Assembly (NCBI RefSeq): GCF_030687575.1
Contig: NZ_CP117439.1
Span: forward strand, 1,240,001 to 1,304,000
Source of the DNA: Pseudomonas sp. FP2309
GTDB lineage: Bacteria; Pseudomonadota; Gammaproteobacteria; Pseudomonadales; Pseudomonadaceae
DNA: 64,000 nucleotides
Direction of reading: 5' to 3'
In this document: in pieces, positions 1 to 10,957 of the stretch
How the letters are laid out: every line of letters starts with the position of its first letter
Position numbering within the stretch: position 1 is the stretch's first letter
Notes under the pieces: generated by a model
The model's input: the letters and a program-made list of their open reading frames with translations, nothing else
Databases searched by the model: none
What the model was told of the DNA's origin: nothing
Position numbers and translations under genes: made by a program

Positions 1-48
1 TTCGCGGACAAGTTCGAGGATTTGTTGCTGGCGGGGAGGCAGATTCAT
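1..48 (-). CDS. glpR: GlpR N-terminus (DeoR-family glycerol-3-phosphate repressor), partial
   Basis: Only the first 16 residues are inside the window (MNLPPRQQQILELVRE); the gene continues past the left edge. The sequence matches the usual start of Pseudomonas GlpR, where a DeoR-type helix-turn-helix follows. An AAAGGA motif precedes the ATG at 46-48. Its position just downstream of glpF-glpK on the same strand fits the standard glpFKR order. GlpR represses glp genes until glycerol-3-phosphate binds. The identification rests on a short peptide plus context. Confidence 0.7.
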   Translation of the reverse strand, partial: MNLPPRQQQILELVRE

Positions 49-143
49 GGGGCGTCCTTTGGGCTGCCATACAAAAGTGGCCCATGATGACCCAGGAATC
101 GGCTCCCTGCCAGTTACAACCCTAAGCAGGTCCTGCGCATGGC

Positions 144-2581
<2,438 letters not shown>

Positions 2582-2908
2582 GGAAAACCTCGATTGTTGT
2601 TCTTGTCTGGCGCACGACCTCAACGGGTTGTTGCGCGATTTTCACCGTGACTTGGATCCCCATCCAAGGCACAGCTTACTGCTGGAATGCTGTGGACATA
2701 TTCCTACAGCATTCGGAAACGAAAAAATATAGACAAGAATGACCGCTGTCAAAGGTCGAAAGTGAACTATTGGTCACTTTCAAACTATTGGTTTGATGAA
2801 TGATCACGCTTTGCATGAGCTGGCGTAATTGGATAAATCGCCGCACTAGAGCGTTTTACGTGGGCTTGGCCTAGAATTGGCCCTCTGTTTGCCCCGCCTG
2901 GAGACTTC
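2582..2908. other. Divergent promoter region glpF / ybaK
   Basis: This 327-bp AT-rich gap lies between divergent genes and should carry both promoters. It holds a perfect 8-bp inverted repeat, GAAAGTGA-N8-TCACTTTC (2758-2781), and a 9-bp direct repeat AACTATTGG (2765-2773 and 2783-2791) with an 18-bp period. The stretch ATTCGGAAACGAA (2710-2722) could be a GlpR half-site. No coding sequence is convincing here. Confidence 0.5.
2758..2781. promoter_or_regulatory. Candidate operator: perfect 8+8 inverted repeat
   Basis: GAAAGTGA (2758-2765) and TCACTTTC (2774-2781) are exact reverse complements around ACTATTGG. It lies about 180 bp upstream of glpF and 128 bp upstream of ybaK. The protein that binds is unknown; it does not match the E. 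coli GlpR consensus well. Confidence 0.4.
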
Positions 2909-3379
2909 ATGACCCCTGCACTGGATTTGTTGAAGAAAGTTCGCGCCGAACATCGCATCCACAGTTATGAACACGATCCCAAAGCGGCCTCGTATGGCGT
3001 GGAGGCCGCGGAAAAATTGAGCCTCGACCCGGCACGGGTGTTCAAGACCTTGCTGGCCAGCAGTGAAAAAGGTGAATTGTTGGTGGCGGTTGTGCCGGTC
3101 GTCGGAAGTCTGGATTTGAAAGCACTGGCCCATGCGGCCGGCGTTAAAAAAGTTGAGATGGCCGACCCTGCGGCTGCGCAGCGCTCCACCGGTTACTTGC
3201 TGGGTGGCATCAGCCCATTGGGGCAAAAGAAGCGTCTGCGCACATTTATCGATGTGACGGCGCAGCCGTTCGCGACGATTTTTGTCAGTGCGGGGAGAAG
3301 GGGGTTGGAAGTCGAGCTGGCGGCGAGCGTGCTGGCTGAACATACCCAGGCCAACTTCGCAGAAATTGGCCGGGCATGA
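2909..3379 (+). CDS. ybaK: Cys-tRNA(Pro)/Cys-tRNA(Cys) deacylase, YbaK/EbsC family
   Basis: A 156-residue single-domain trans-editing enzyme that hydrolyses cysteine mischarged on tRNA-Pro. The family landmarks are visible: an N-terminal YEHDP segment, the invariant Lys in ARVFKTLLA (about residue 47), [21 protein letters not shown] and the C-terminal [12 protein letters not shown]. The ATG at 2909 follows GGAGACTTC, a good ribosome site. It is transcribed alone and converges on the ABC ATPase gene with only 7 bp between the two stops. Confidence 0.93.
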   Translation: MTPALDLLKKVRAEHRIHSYEHDPKAASYGVEAAEKLSLDPARVFKTLLASSEKGELLVAVVPVVGSLDLKALAHAAGVKKVEMADPAAAQRSTGYLLGGISPLGQKKRLRTFIDVTAQPFATIFVSAGRRGLEVELAASVLAEHTQANFAEIGRA

Positions 3380-3386
3380 TGTCGGT

Positions 3387-4493
3387 TTATACCGGGCTGT
3401 AGCGCCGAACGCCGGATTCAGCTTTAGGGATTTGCGCTGCAACGCTGCCTGACGCCTGGAACAGCACCAGGTGTTCGGCGGCGACTCGGATGCCGACGTC
3501 GGCGCCCACCTGATGGTCGGCGTGGCTGGGGAAAATCGATTCCAGTTGTGCGCCGGTCGGCAGTTGCAGGCGGTACAAGGTTGATGCACCGAGGAAGGTC
3601 TTGCCAACGATCCGCGCTTTCAACGCGCTGTCCGGCGCATACACGATGTCATCCGGGCGCAGCAGCACATCAACCGCGCCGCCGGTGGGCCAGGTGTACG
3701 CACGATTGCCGCGCAGGTCACCCAGTTCGGTGCTGACGGACTCGGGCGAACTCAACTGGCCACGAATGAAATAACCCTGGCCGATAAAGCTGGCGACATA
3801 GGGCGTCTGCGGTTCGTGATAGAGGTTGTACGGCGTGTCCCACTGTTCAAGCCTGCCTTCCTTGAAAACACCGACCTGATCGCTGACGGCGAACGCTTCT
3901 TCCTGATCATGGGTGACCAGGATCGCACTGGTGCCGCGTGCCTTGAGAATGTCGCGCACTTCATGGCTGAGCTTGCGCCGCAATTCACCGTCCAGGTTGG
4001 AAAATGGTTCGTCCAGCAACAGCAGTTGCGGTTCCGGCGCCAGGGCACGGGCGAGGGCGACGCGTTGTTGCTGGCCGCCGGACAGCTCGTGGGGGAAGCG
4101 CTTTCCCAGGTTCTTCAGGTTGACCAGTTCCAGCAACTCGGCGACCACGCGTTCCTTTTGCGGGTGCTTGCGGATGCCGAACGCAATGTTGTCGGCCACG
4201 CTGAGGTGGGGAAACAGGGCGTAGTCCTGGAACACCATGCCGATACGACGTTTCTCCGGTGCCAGGGTAAAACCGGCACTGGAGATCACCTCGCCGGCCA
4301 GGCTGATCTCGCCTTCGTGTACCGGCTCAAAGCCAGCAATGGCACGCAGGGTGGTGGTCTTGCCGCAACCGGAAGAGCCGAGCAGGCAACCGATGTCGCC
4401 CGCATTGAGGTGCAGATTGAGGTTCTGCACCACCCGTTGGTCTTGATAACCGCACGCCAGATTGCGCAGGTTCAGCAGCAATGGATGGCTCAT
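3387..4493 (-). CDS. ABC transporter ATP-binding protein (Fe3+/putrescine-type, FbpC/PotA-like)
   Basis: A 368-residue importer ATPase. Walker A GSSGCGKT (39-46), signature LSGGQ (137-141) and Walker B LLLLDEP (157-163) are all intact, followed by an H-loop (LVTHDQEEA) and a C-terminal TOBE-like regulatory domain. Length and TOBE domain fit the FbpC/PotA group that energises ferric-iron or polyamine import. I start at ATG 4491-4493 ([11 protein letters not shown]), which overlaps the argF stop codon as ATGA, so it is translationally coupled to argF. No permease or binding protein lies beside it, so the substrate cannot be inferred. Confidence 0.85.
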   Translation of the reverse strand: MSHPLLLNLRNLACGYQDQRVVQNLNLHLNAGDIGCLLGSSGCGKTTTLRAIAGFEPVHEGEISLAGEVISSAGFTLAPEKRRIGMVFQDYALFPHLSVADNIAFGIRKHPQKERVVAELLELVNLKNLGKRFPHELSGGQQQRVALARALAPEPQLLLLDEPFSNLDGELRRKLSHEVRDILKARGTSAILVTHDQEEAFAVSDQVGVFKEGRLEQWDTPYNLYHEPQTPYVASFIGQGYFIRGQLSSPESVSTELGDLRGNRAYTWPTGGAVDVLLRPDDIVYAPDSALKARIVGKTFLGASTLYRLQLPTGAQLESIFPSHADHQVGADVGIRVAAEHLVLFQASGSVAAQIPKAESGVRRYSPV

Positions 4494-5410
4494 GCGTGGT
4501 GGTACGCCGGCTCGACGAGAAATTCGAGTAAGGCCTTTTGCGCGTGCAGGCGGTTCTCGGCCTGGTCCCACGCAACCGAACGCGGGTCGTCGAGCAGGTC
4601 GAGGCTGATTTCTTCGCCGCGGTGGGCAGGCAGGCAGTGCATGAACAGCACGTCCGGCGCGGCCGTGTCGAGCAGGGCGCGGGTGACCTGGAACGGTGCG
4701 AACAGGGCCAGGCGCTTGGCGGTTTCGTCTTCCTGGCCCATGGAGGTCCAGACGTCGGTGCTGACCAGATGCGCGCCGACCACCGCGTCCTTCGGATCGC
4801 GCAACAGCTGTACGCGACCGTCGGCCTTGGCCAGGAACTCGGCGTTTGGCTCGTAGCCTTCAGGGCAGGCGATACGCAGGTGGAAGTCGAACTGGATGGC
4901 CGCTTCTATATAGCTGTTGCACATGTTGTTGCCGTCGCCGATCCAGGCCACGGTCTTGCCCTGGATCGAACCACGGTGCTCGAGGAAGGTTTGCATGTCG
5001 GCCAGCAACTGGCAGGGGTGCAGGTCATCGGACAGGCCGTTGATTACCGGCACGCGCGAGTTGGCGGCGAATTCGGTCAGGGTGCTGTGGGCAAAGGTGC
5101 GGATCATCACCGCATCGAGCATGCGCGACATTACGATGGCGCAATCGCTGATCGGCTCGCCACGGCCCAATTGGGTGTCGCGCGGCGACAGGAAGATGGC
5201 CTGACCACCGAGCTGGATCATGCCGGCCTCGAATGACAGGCGGGTGCGGGTGGATGACTTCTCGAAAATCATCCCGAGCACGCGGTTTTTCAAAGGCTCG
5301 AACAGTACGCCGCGGTTACGCAGGTCTTTAAGCTCAATGCCTCGACGGATCACGCTGACCAGCTCTTCGGGCGTGCAATCCATCAGGGAGAGAAAGTGCC
5401 TTGCGCTCAT
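4490..5410 (-). CDS. argF: Ornithine carbamoyltransferase, anabolic
   Basis: Converts ornithine and carbamoyl phosphate to citrulline in arginine biosynthesis. The 306-residue protein is nearly superimposable on P. aeruginosa ArgF (start [10 protein letters not shown]). The carbamoyl-phosphate motif STRTR is at 53-57, and HPCQ and the ornithine-binding HCLP are present. Two adjacent ATGs occur; I chose the inner one (5408-5410) because the P. aeruginosa protein starts there. An AAAAGG motif lies just upstream. The gene is followed by the overlapping ABC ATPase. argG for the next step is at 13.2 kb. Confidence 0.96.
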   Translation of the reverse strand: MSARHFLSLMDCTPEELVSVIRRGIELKDLRNRGVLFEPLKNRVLGMIFEKSSTRTRLSFEAGMIQLGGQAIFLSPRDTQLGRGEPISDCAIVMSRMLDAVMIRTFAHSTLTEFAANSRVPVINGLSDDLHPCQLLADMQTFLEHRGSIQGKTVAWIGDGNNMCNSYIEAAIQFDFHLRIACPEGYEPNAEFLAKADGRVQLLRDPKDAVVGAHLVSTDVWTSMGQEDETAKRLALFAPFQVTRALLDTAAPDVLFMHCLPAHRGEEISLDLLDDPRSVAWDQAENRLHAQKALLEFLVEPAYHHA

Positions 5411-5843
5411 CATTAACTACCTTTTTGCAACAGACCGCAGATACTCAAAGCCTTGTTTATTGTGACAACGGGCGAGACCTGCGGCGAAAGCCGCACGGGG
5501 CGACGAAATAGGGGGAGGCGCGATATTGACATTAAATGTCGCGTCTTACCAATAGGGCTACGTTTTTAGGGGTGTTCAAGAAGGGCGCTTACGCGCTTTT
5601 GAAGACGTTTTCCTGGCAGCAGCGAGCCATTTGTACACTGGCCTCGCAACCTTTTGCAATGCGCGCAGGCGCTGCCGGGCCAGGCTGTGTCGGTTTCAGC
5701 GACTTGGCCCGCAGCTTTGTAACATTTGCTCACGCTTGGCCATGGTCTGGCTTGATGCCAGTCGATTCACAGAACGAACGATGCTGGTGCGGTTACGCGG
5801 TGCGGCTCATAGTCCGGCCAAAGCCCTATAAAAGAGACTGGCC
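5411..5843. other. Divergent intergenic region argF / molybdopterin oxidoreductase
   Basis: This 433-bp gap separates divergent genes. It contains a candidate ArgR half-site (5537-5552) and a short GNRA hairpin, GCGGC-GAAA-GCCGC (5481-5494), within the predicted argF leader. The open frames crossing it have no ribosome binding site or recognisable protein, so I see no gene. Confidence 0.5.
5537..5552 (+). promoter_or_regulatory. Candidate ArgR operator half-site
   Basis: The sequence TGTCGC-N8-AA exactly matches the Pseudomonas ArgR half-site pattern TGTCGCN8AAN5 as I recall it. It is about 127 bp upstream of the argF start codon. A second, weaker copy may lie one 21-bp period upstream (AGGCGC-N8-CA from 5517). 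ArgR repression of argF is known in P. aeruginosa. Confidence 0.5.
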
Positions 5844-7952
5844 ATGACAGCGACTCTCCACCACCGTGCATGCCATCTGTGTGAAGCCATCTGCGGCCTG
5901 ACCCTGGAAACCACGCAGGCCGAAGACGGCAGCCTGGCGATAACCTCGATCAAGGGCGATGCGCTGGATACGTTCAGTCGTGGCCACATTTGCCCCAAGG
6001 CCGTTGCGCTTCAGGACATCCAGAACGACCCCGACCGCCTGCGCCAGCCGATGCTGCGGGTGGGCACCGAATGGCAGCCGATCCCCTGGGATGAGGCGTT
6101 TGCGCTGGTGGCCGAGCGGTTGGCGGACATCCAGGCCCGGCATGGGCAAAATGCGGTGGCGGTGTACCAGGGCAACCCCAGCGTGCACAACTATGGGCTG
6201 ATGACCCACAGCAACTACTTCCTCGGCCAACTGAAGACGCGCAACCGGTTTTCCGCGACTTCGGTGGACCAGTTGCCCCATCACCTCACCAGCCACCTGA
6301 TGTACGGTCATGGCCTGTTGCTGCCGATCCCCGATATCGATCACACCGACTTTATGCTGATCCTGGGCGGCAATCCGCTGGCCTCCAATGGCAGCATCAT
6401 GACCGTGCCGGATGTGGAGAAGCGCCTCAAGGCCATCCAGGCTCGTGGCGGTAAGGTAGTGGTGGTCGACCCACGGCGCAGCGAGACGGCAGTGATTGCC
6501 GACCAGCATGTGTTCGTGCGTCCGGGCGGGGATGCGGCATTGTTGTTCGGCCTGCTCAACACGCTGTTTACCGAAAACCTGACCCGTGACAGTCATTTGC
6601 CGGTTGAGGGGCTGGACGAGGTGCGCCGTGCAATCGCCGGGTTTACCCCGGAGGCCATGAGCCGCCAGTGTGCGGTGCCCGCCGAGCAGATTCGTCAACT
6701 GGCGCGGGACTTTGCCGGCGCGGACAAGGCGGTGTGCTACGGGCGCATGGGCGTGTCGACCCAGGCATTCGGCACGCTCTGCCATTGGCTGGTGCAGTTG
6801 ATCAACCTGGTCACTGGCAATCTGGACCGGGTGGGTGGCGCGTTGTGCACGACCCCGGCGGTGGACCTGGTGGCGTCCACCGGAGGTGGGCATTTCAACC
6901 GCTGGCAGAGCCGTGTTTCCGGCCGCCCGGAGTATGGCGGCGAGTTACCGGTGTCGGCCTTGGCTGAAGAAATGCTCACCGAGGGCGAAGGACAAATCCG
7001 TGCGTTGGTCACGGTGGCGGGCAATCCCGTGTTGTCGACGCCCAACGGTCGCCAGTTGGAGCAGGCCCTCGATGGGCTGGAGTTCATGGTCAGCGTCGAC
7101 CTCTACATCAACGAGACGACGCGCTATGCCGATCTGATTTTGCCCTCCACCTCGGCGCTGGAAAACGATCACTACGACACCACGTTCAATATGTTCGCAG
7201 TGCGCAATGTCACGCGCTTCAATCGGGCGATATTGCCCAAGCCAGAAGGTGCGTTGCACGACTGGGAGATTTTTGTCGGTCTGGCAAAGGCGTTCGCGGC
7301 ACAGACGGGTGTGGCGCTCAAGCCAACCATGCCGCCGGCGCAGATGATCGATTTCGGGCTGCGAGCGGGTGTGTATGGCGAGGCGTCCAGCCATAAGCTG
7401 TCGGTGGCGATGCTGGCGGATCATCCCCACGGTGTGGATTTGGGGCCGTTGCAGCCTAACCTGGCCGCGCGTTTGAAAACGCCCGATGGCAACGTGCAGG
7501 CGGCACCGGCAGTCATTCTTGCCGACCTGGCGCGCTTTACGGCGCAGCCGGTACCGGAGGCGGACGAGTTGCTGCTGATCGGCCGTCGCCATGTGCGCAG
7601 CAATAATTCTTGGATGCATAACTATCACCGGCTGGTGAAGGGCAAGCCTCGGCATCAGTTGCTGATGCACCCCGACGACCTGCTCAGCCGCAAATTGAGC
7701 GATGGCCAACGGGTGCGTGTGAGCTCGCGTATCGGCACCGTTGAAGTGGAAGTGATGGCCAGCCTGGACATGATGCCCGGTGTGGTCAGCTTGCCCCACG
7801 GCTGGGGACATGGCCGTCCCGGTGTGAAAATGGCTATTGCCAGCGGGCAGCCAGGGGCGAGTGCCAATGACCTGACCGACGAACGGCAGTTGGATGAATT
7901 GTCGGGCAACGCTGCATTGAATGGTGTGCCAGTACACGTGGCGGCTGCTTGA
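5844..7952 (+). CDS. Molybdopterin oxidoreductase (BisC-type, bis-MGD family)
   Basis: A 702-residue cytoplasmic protein of the DMSO-reductase superfamily. The N-terminal [4Fe-4S] motif is C10-x2-C13-x3-C17 with a fourth Cys at C50 in GHICPKA. The molybdopterin domains (LILGGNPLASNGS, VVDPRRSETA, LPSTSALEND) and the C-terminal dinucleotide-binding domain (LLIGRRHVRSNNSWMHN, VSLPHGWGHG) follow in order. No signal peptide is seen. The usual Cys or Sec metal ligand is not obvious; the region reads SATSVDQLPHH near 140. The substrate is unknown. It is single and divergent from argF; no partner subunit or cofactor gene is adjacent. Confidence 0.85.
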   Translation: MTATLHHRACHLCEAICGLTLETTQAEDGSLAITSIKGDALDTFSRGHICPKAVALQDIQNDPDRLRQPMLRVGTEWQPIPWDEAFALVAERLADIQARHGQNAVAVYQGNPSVHNYGLMTHSNYFLGQLKTRNRFSATSVDQLPHHLTSHLMYGHGLLLPIPDIDHTDFMLILGGNPLASNGSIMTVPDVEKRLKAIQARGGKVVVVDPRRSETAVIADQHVFVRPGGDAALLFGLLNTLFTENLTRDSHLPVEGLDEVRRAIAGFTPEAMSRQCAVPAEQIRQLARDFAGADKAVCYGRMGVSTQAFGTLCHWLVQLINLVTGNLDRVGGALCTTPAVDLVASTGGGHFNRWQSRVSGRPEYGGELPVSALAEEMLTEGEGQIRALVTVAGNPVLSTPNGRQLEQALDGLEFMVSVDLYINETTRYADLILPSTSALENDHYDTTFNMFAVRNVTRFNRAILPKPEGALHDWEIFVGLAKAFAAQTGVALKPTMPPAQMIDFGLRAGVYGEASSHKLSVAMLADHPHGVDLGPLQPNLAARLKTPDGNVQAAPAVILADLARFTAQPVPEADELLLIGRRHVRSNNSWMHNYHRLVKGKPRHQLLMHPDDLLSRKLSDGQRVRVSSRIGTVEVEVMASLDMMPGVVSLPHGWGHGRPGVKMAIASGQPGASANDLTDERQLDELSGNAALNGVPVHVAAA

Positions 7953-8038
7953 GGCGGCGGAGCACCGTGCGGGAATTTTGCGTTACAATACGCCACCGTG
8001 CCGACCCGTGAGTCGCAAAGTTCCTGCAGAGGTGTTCC

Positions 8039-8377
8039 ATGGATATCATCGAAACGATCAAAGAGCAGATTGCCAACAACACCATTCTGCTTTACATGAA
8101 GGGCGCTCCGAACGCTCCTCAGTGCGGTTTCTCCGCGAAGGCTTCCCAGGCTGTCATGGCGTGCGGCGAAAAGTTCGCCTACGTGGATATCCTGCAAAAC
8201 CCTGAAATCCGTGCCAACCTGCCAAAGTACGCCAACTGGCCGACTTTCCCACAGCTGTGGGTGGCGGGCGAGTTGGTCGGCGGTAGCGACATCATCACTG
8301 AAATGGCTGCTGATGGTTCGTTGCAGTCGTTGATCAAAGACGCAGCGGCAAACGCGGCGGCCAAAACCGACGCCTGA
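8039..8377 (+). CDS. grxD: Monothiol glutaredoxin, Grx4 type
   Basis: A 112-residue CGFS-type glutaredoxin that carries or transfers [2Fe-2S] clusters together with glutathione and BolA-like partners. The active site C29-G-F-S32 is in PQCGFSAKA. The glutathione-binding WPTFPQLWV and GGSDI motifs are intact. The ATG follows a GCAGAGGTG ribosome site, and an intrinsic terminator closes the gene. Its neighbours, bfr and bfd, also serve iron homeostasis. Confidence 0.95.
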   Translation: MDIIETIKEQIANNTILLYMKGAPNAPQCGFSAKASQAVMACGEKFAYVDILQNPEIRANLPKYANWPTFPQLWVAGELVGGSDIITEMAADGSLQSLIKDAAANAAAKTDA

Positions 8378-8390
8378 TCGGCCTGCAATA

Positions 8391-8428
8391 AAAAGCCCCG
8401 CATCTCATTGAGAGAGCGGGGCTTTTTT
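8391..8428. terminator. Bidirectional terminator grxD / bfr
   Basis: The stem AAAAGCCCCGC/GCGGGGCTTTT (8391-8401 with 8416-8426) is followed by T on the plus strand and preceded by A, so it serves both convergent genes. Confidence 0.9.
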
Positions 8429-8446
8429 GTACCTGTCTGTGCAGGT

Positions 8447-8917
8447 TTATTCGCCCATCTGCGATTGTAGATAGTTTTCCAGGGTGACCTTGTCGATCAG
8501 GCCCAGTTGGGTTTCGAGCCAGTCGATGTGCTCTTCCTGGTCTTCGAGGATGTCTTCGAGCAGTTCGCGGCTGCCGAAATCACCCTGGGCTTCGCAGTGC
8601 GCGATGGCGGCCTTGAGGTCGCTGTGGCTCTTGCGCTCAAAGCCCAGGTCACTGCCGATCATTTCCTGGGTGTGCTCGCCGATGTTCAGCTTGCCCAGGT
8701 CCTGCACGTTCGGCAGACCTTCGAGGAACAGGATGCGCTTGATCAGCGCATCGGCGTCCTTCATGGCCTTGATCGATTCTTTGTATTCACGCTTGCCGAG
8801 CTTTTCCAGGCCCCAATCGTCATACATGCGCGCATGCAGAAAGTACTGATTGATCGCGACCAGTTCATTGGCAAGGATTTTGTTGAGTTGCTGGATGACT
8901 GAGATGTCGCCTTTCAT
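8447..8917 (-). CDS. bfr: Bacterioferritin, heme-type subunit with altered ferroxidase site
   Basis: A 156-residue four-helix subunit of the 24-mer iron-storage cage. Met52, the inter-subunit heme ligand, is present. Of the six canonical di-iron ligands only Glu18, Glu94 and His130 remain; positions 51, 54 and 127 read Ala, Asp and Gln where the P. aeruginosa BfrB type has Glu, His and Glu. This resembles the beta-type Bfr reported in P. putida, which binds heme and co-assembles with a catalytic alpha subunit. bfd, its electron-donating ferredoxin, lies just upstream on the same strand but behind its own terminator. Confidence 0.93.
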   Translation of the reverse strand: MKGDISVIQQLNKILANELVAINQYFLHARMYDDWGLEKLGKREYKESIKAMKDADALIKRILFLEGLPNVQDLGKLNIGEHTQEMIGSDLGFERKSHSDLKAAIAHCEAQGDFGSRELLEDILEDQEEHIDWLETQLGLIDKVTLENYLQSQMGE

Positions 8918-9073
8918 GACTGGGGTCCTGCCCTGTATTAGCTGTATATAGGGCGGAGTTTGAGCGGCGAATACCTTAGTGTCAAACCTAAGTTATTGAA
9001 TAATAAATGAAAATTAATCGGAATAAGAATGTTTGTGTTCCGCGTCTTGGCGCTAACTGGTTGAATTACAGGC

Positions 9074-9101
9074 ATAAAAAAACCGGACGAGAGGTCCGGT
9101 T
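9074..9101 (-). terminator. Terminator of bfd
   Basis: On the minus strand, the stem AACCGGAC/GTCCGGTT (9081-9088 with 9094-9101) is followed by a T run at 9075-9080. Confidence 0.85.
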
Positions 9102-9118
9102 CTTCAAAACATGCGATA

Positions 9119-9337
9119 TCAAGCGTGTGTAAATTCTGCTGAATAGGGCAGCGCGCTCTGGGCTGTCTGTAGCTGCGTCAGGGTTTCCCGTACCACCTGC
9201 TTGGCGAGGCAGGCGCATTTACCGCACTGGCTGGCAACGCCGGTGGTTTCACGCACTTCCTTGTAGCTGCAGCAACCTTCATAGATTGCTTCGCGGATTT
9301 GTCCGTCGGTGACGCCAGTACACAGGCACACATACAT
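9119..9337 (-). CDS. bfd: Bacterioferritin-associated ferredoxin
   Basis: A 72-residue [2Fe-2S] protein that docks on bacterioferritin and reduces its core so iron can be released. The four ligands follow the Bfd pattern C4-x-C6-x31-C38-x2-C41. It sits upstream of bfr and behind a Fur-box-like sequence, which fits its known induction under iron starvation. The ferredoxin-NADP reductase Fpr that reduces Bfd in P. aeruginosa is encoded at 51.0 kb in this window. Confidence 0.95.
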   Translation of the reverse strand: MYVCLCTGVTDGQIREAIYEGCCSYKEVRETTGVASQCGKCACLAKQVVRETLTQLQTAQSALPYSAEFTHA

Positions 9338-9385
9338 AAGGGAGAACCGTCGCGGGTTTAAGGCTTAAGTGCGATGGATCTTAAT

Positions 9386-9404
9386 GTTAACGAGAATGAT
9401 TGTC
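9386..9404 (-). promoter_or_regulatory. Fur box upstream of bfd
   Basis: GTTAACGAGAATGATTGTC, read on the minus strand, matches the classic 19-bp Fur consensus at 12 of 19 positions by my count. It is about 50 bp upstream of the bfd start. Fur repression of bfd is known in Pseudomonas. Confidence 0.65.
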
Positions 9405-9581
9405 AAAGTAGATTCGTAGGGTATTTGCCGACGGCGCCCTCGCGCTGACGAACGGTTTTTTCAGTGTATGATGTTCGGTCTTCACGAAGCGTGACTGCGT
9501 CACAGGCCTGTCGCTTAAACGCGGCAGACTCAAGGCCGGTCCTTTTACTTCAATCGTCACCTCTGCATCAGGAGATACCCA

Positions 9582-10184
9582 ATGAGCGTACTCGTCGGCA
9601 AACAAGCCCCGGATTTCGACGTACCTGCCGTGCTCGGCAATGGCGAAATCGTAGACAGCTTCAAACTGTCTGAAGCCATCAAAGGCAAATACGGCCTGGT
9701 GTTCTTCTACCCGCTGGACTTCACCTTCGTCTGCCCTTCGGAGCTGATCGCTCTGGACCACCGCATGGACGATTTCAAAGCCCGTAACGTTGAAGTGGTT
9801 GCCGTCTCCATCGACTCCCATTTCACCCACAACGCATGGCGCAACACGGCCATCAACGATGGCGGCATCGGCAAGGTCAAATACACCATGGCTGCCGACA
9901 TGAAGCACGACATCGCCAAGGCCTACGACGTTGAGTCCGAAGGTGGCGTTGCCTTCCGTGGCGCGTTCCTGATCGACGACAAGGGCGTTGTGCGCTCGCA
10001 GATCATCAACGATCTGCCGCTGGGTCGTAACATGGAAGAGCTGATCCGTCTGGTCGACGCGCTGCAGTTCCACGAAGAGCACGGCGAAGTCTGCCCGGCC
10101 AACTGGAAGAAAGGCGACAAAGGCATGAACGCTTCGCCGGAAGGCGTTGCGGCTTACCTGACCGAGAACGCCGGCAAGCTGTAA
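9582..10184 (+). CDS. 2-Cys peroxiredoxin (AhpC/Prx1 type)
   Basis: A 200-residue thiol peroxidase that reduces hydrogen peroxide and organic peroxides. The peroxidatic Cys51 is in FTFVCPSE and the resolving Cys171 is in GEVCPANW, so it is a typical 2-Cys enzyme. The GGIG segment and the extended C-terminal tail mark the peroxide-sensitive class. The ATG follows CATCAGGAGATACCC, a strong ribosome site. It corresponds to the peroxiredoxin between bfd and rnt in P. aeruginosa. Confidence 0.95.
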   Translation: MSVLVGKQAPDFDVPAVLGNGEIVDSFKLSEAIKGKYGLVFFYPLDFTFVCPSELIALDHRMDDFKARNVEVVAVSIDSHFTHNAWRNTAINDGGIGKVKYTMAADMKHDIAKAYDVESEGGVAFRGAFLIDDKGVVRSQIINDLPLGRNMEELIRLVDALQFHEEHGEVCPANWKKGDKGMNASPEGVAAYLTENAGKL

Positions 10185-10200
10185 GCCGGAATCTAGGTAC

Positions 10201-10233
10201 AAAAAAACCGGCCTGAGAGGGCCGGTTTTTTTT
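10201..10233. terminator. Bidirectional terminator peroxiredoxin / rnt
   Basis: The stem AACCGGCC/GGCCGGTT (10206-10213 with 10220-10227) is flanked by A and T runs on both sides. Confidence 0.9.
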
Positions 10234-10285
10234 GTGGTGAGCAAGCTCGTTCGCCACAACAAGTCTGCTCACCACAGCGTCCTGG

Positions 10286-10957
10286 TTAGTCGCCGAAGTC
10301 TTCCCAGCCGCCCATCTGCTTCCAGCGATTGACGATGCCGCAGAACAGCTCGGCGGTCTTCTCGGTGTCGTAACGGGCCGAATGGGCCTCACGACCGTCG
10401 AAGTCGATACCCGCTGCCTGGCAGGCTTTGGCCAGTACTGTCTGACCGTAGGCCAGACCGGCGAGGGTGGCGGTGTCGAAGCTGGAGAACGGGTGAAACG
10501 GGTTACGCTTCATGTCCAGGCGCGCCACGGCGGCATTCAGGAAGCCCAGGTCGAAGCTGCTGTTGTGCCCGACCAGAATCGCGCGCTTGCAGCCATTGGC
10601 CTTCAACGCCTTTCGTACACCACGGAAGATATCGGTCAGCGCAGCCTCTTCACTCACTGCCATGCGCAGTGGGTGATCGAGCTTGATGCCGGTGAACTCC
10701 AGCGCGGCTGCTTCGATATTTGCGCCTTCGAACGGCTCGACGCGGAAGAAGTGGGTGTGTTCCGGGAACACGAAACCCTGTTCGTCCATGCCGATGGTGG
10801 TCGCGGCGATTTCCAGCAGGGCATCGGTGGCGCAGTTGAAACCACCGGTTTCTACGTCGATGACAACCGGCAGATAGCCGCGAAACCGCTCGGCCATCGG
10901 GTGGCGAGAGCCGCCACCACTGTGCTCGTGTTCGTCGTCGTAATGGTCTTCACTCAC
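10286..10957 (-). CDS. rnt: Ribonuclease T
   Basis: A 223-residue DEDDh 3'-5' exoribonuclease that trims the 3' ends of tRNA and other stable RNAs. The catalytic residues are visible: D34 and E36 in VVIDVETGG, the Asp of HNSSFDLGF, and the His and Asp of [11 protein letters not shown] His- and Asp-rich N-terminal tail of about 20 residues precedes the domain, as in other pseudomonads. Its ATG overlaps the pyrC stop by 4 bp (ATGA), so the two genes are translationally coupled. Confidence 0.96.
   Translation of the reverse strand: MSEDHYDDEHEHSGGGSRHPMAERFRGYLPVVIDVETGGFNCATDALLEIAATTIGMDEQGFVFPEHTHFFRVEPFEGANIEAAALEFTGIKLDHPLRMAVSEEAALTDIFRGVRKALKANGCKRAILVGHNSSFDLGFLNAAVARLDMKRNPFHPFSSFDTATLAGLAYGQTVLAKACQAAGIDFDGREAHSARYDTEKTAELFCGIVNRWKQMGGWEDFGD

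Noticed and set aside
5536..5847. A 103-codon frame upstream of the molybdopterin gene
   Set aside because: No ribosome site, no recognisable motifs, and it overlaps the likely divergent promoters and the ArgR site.
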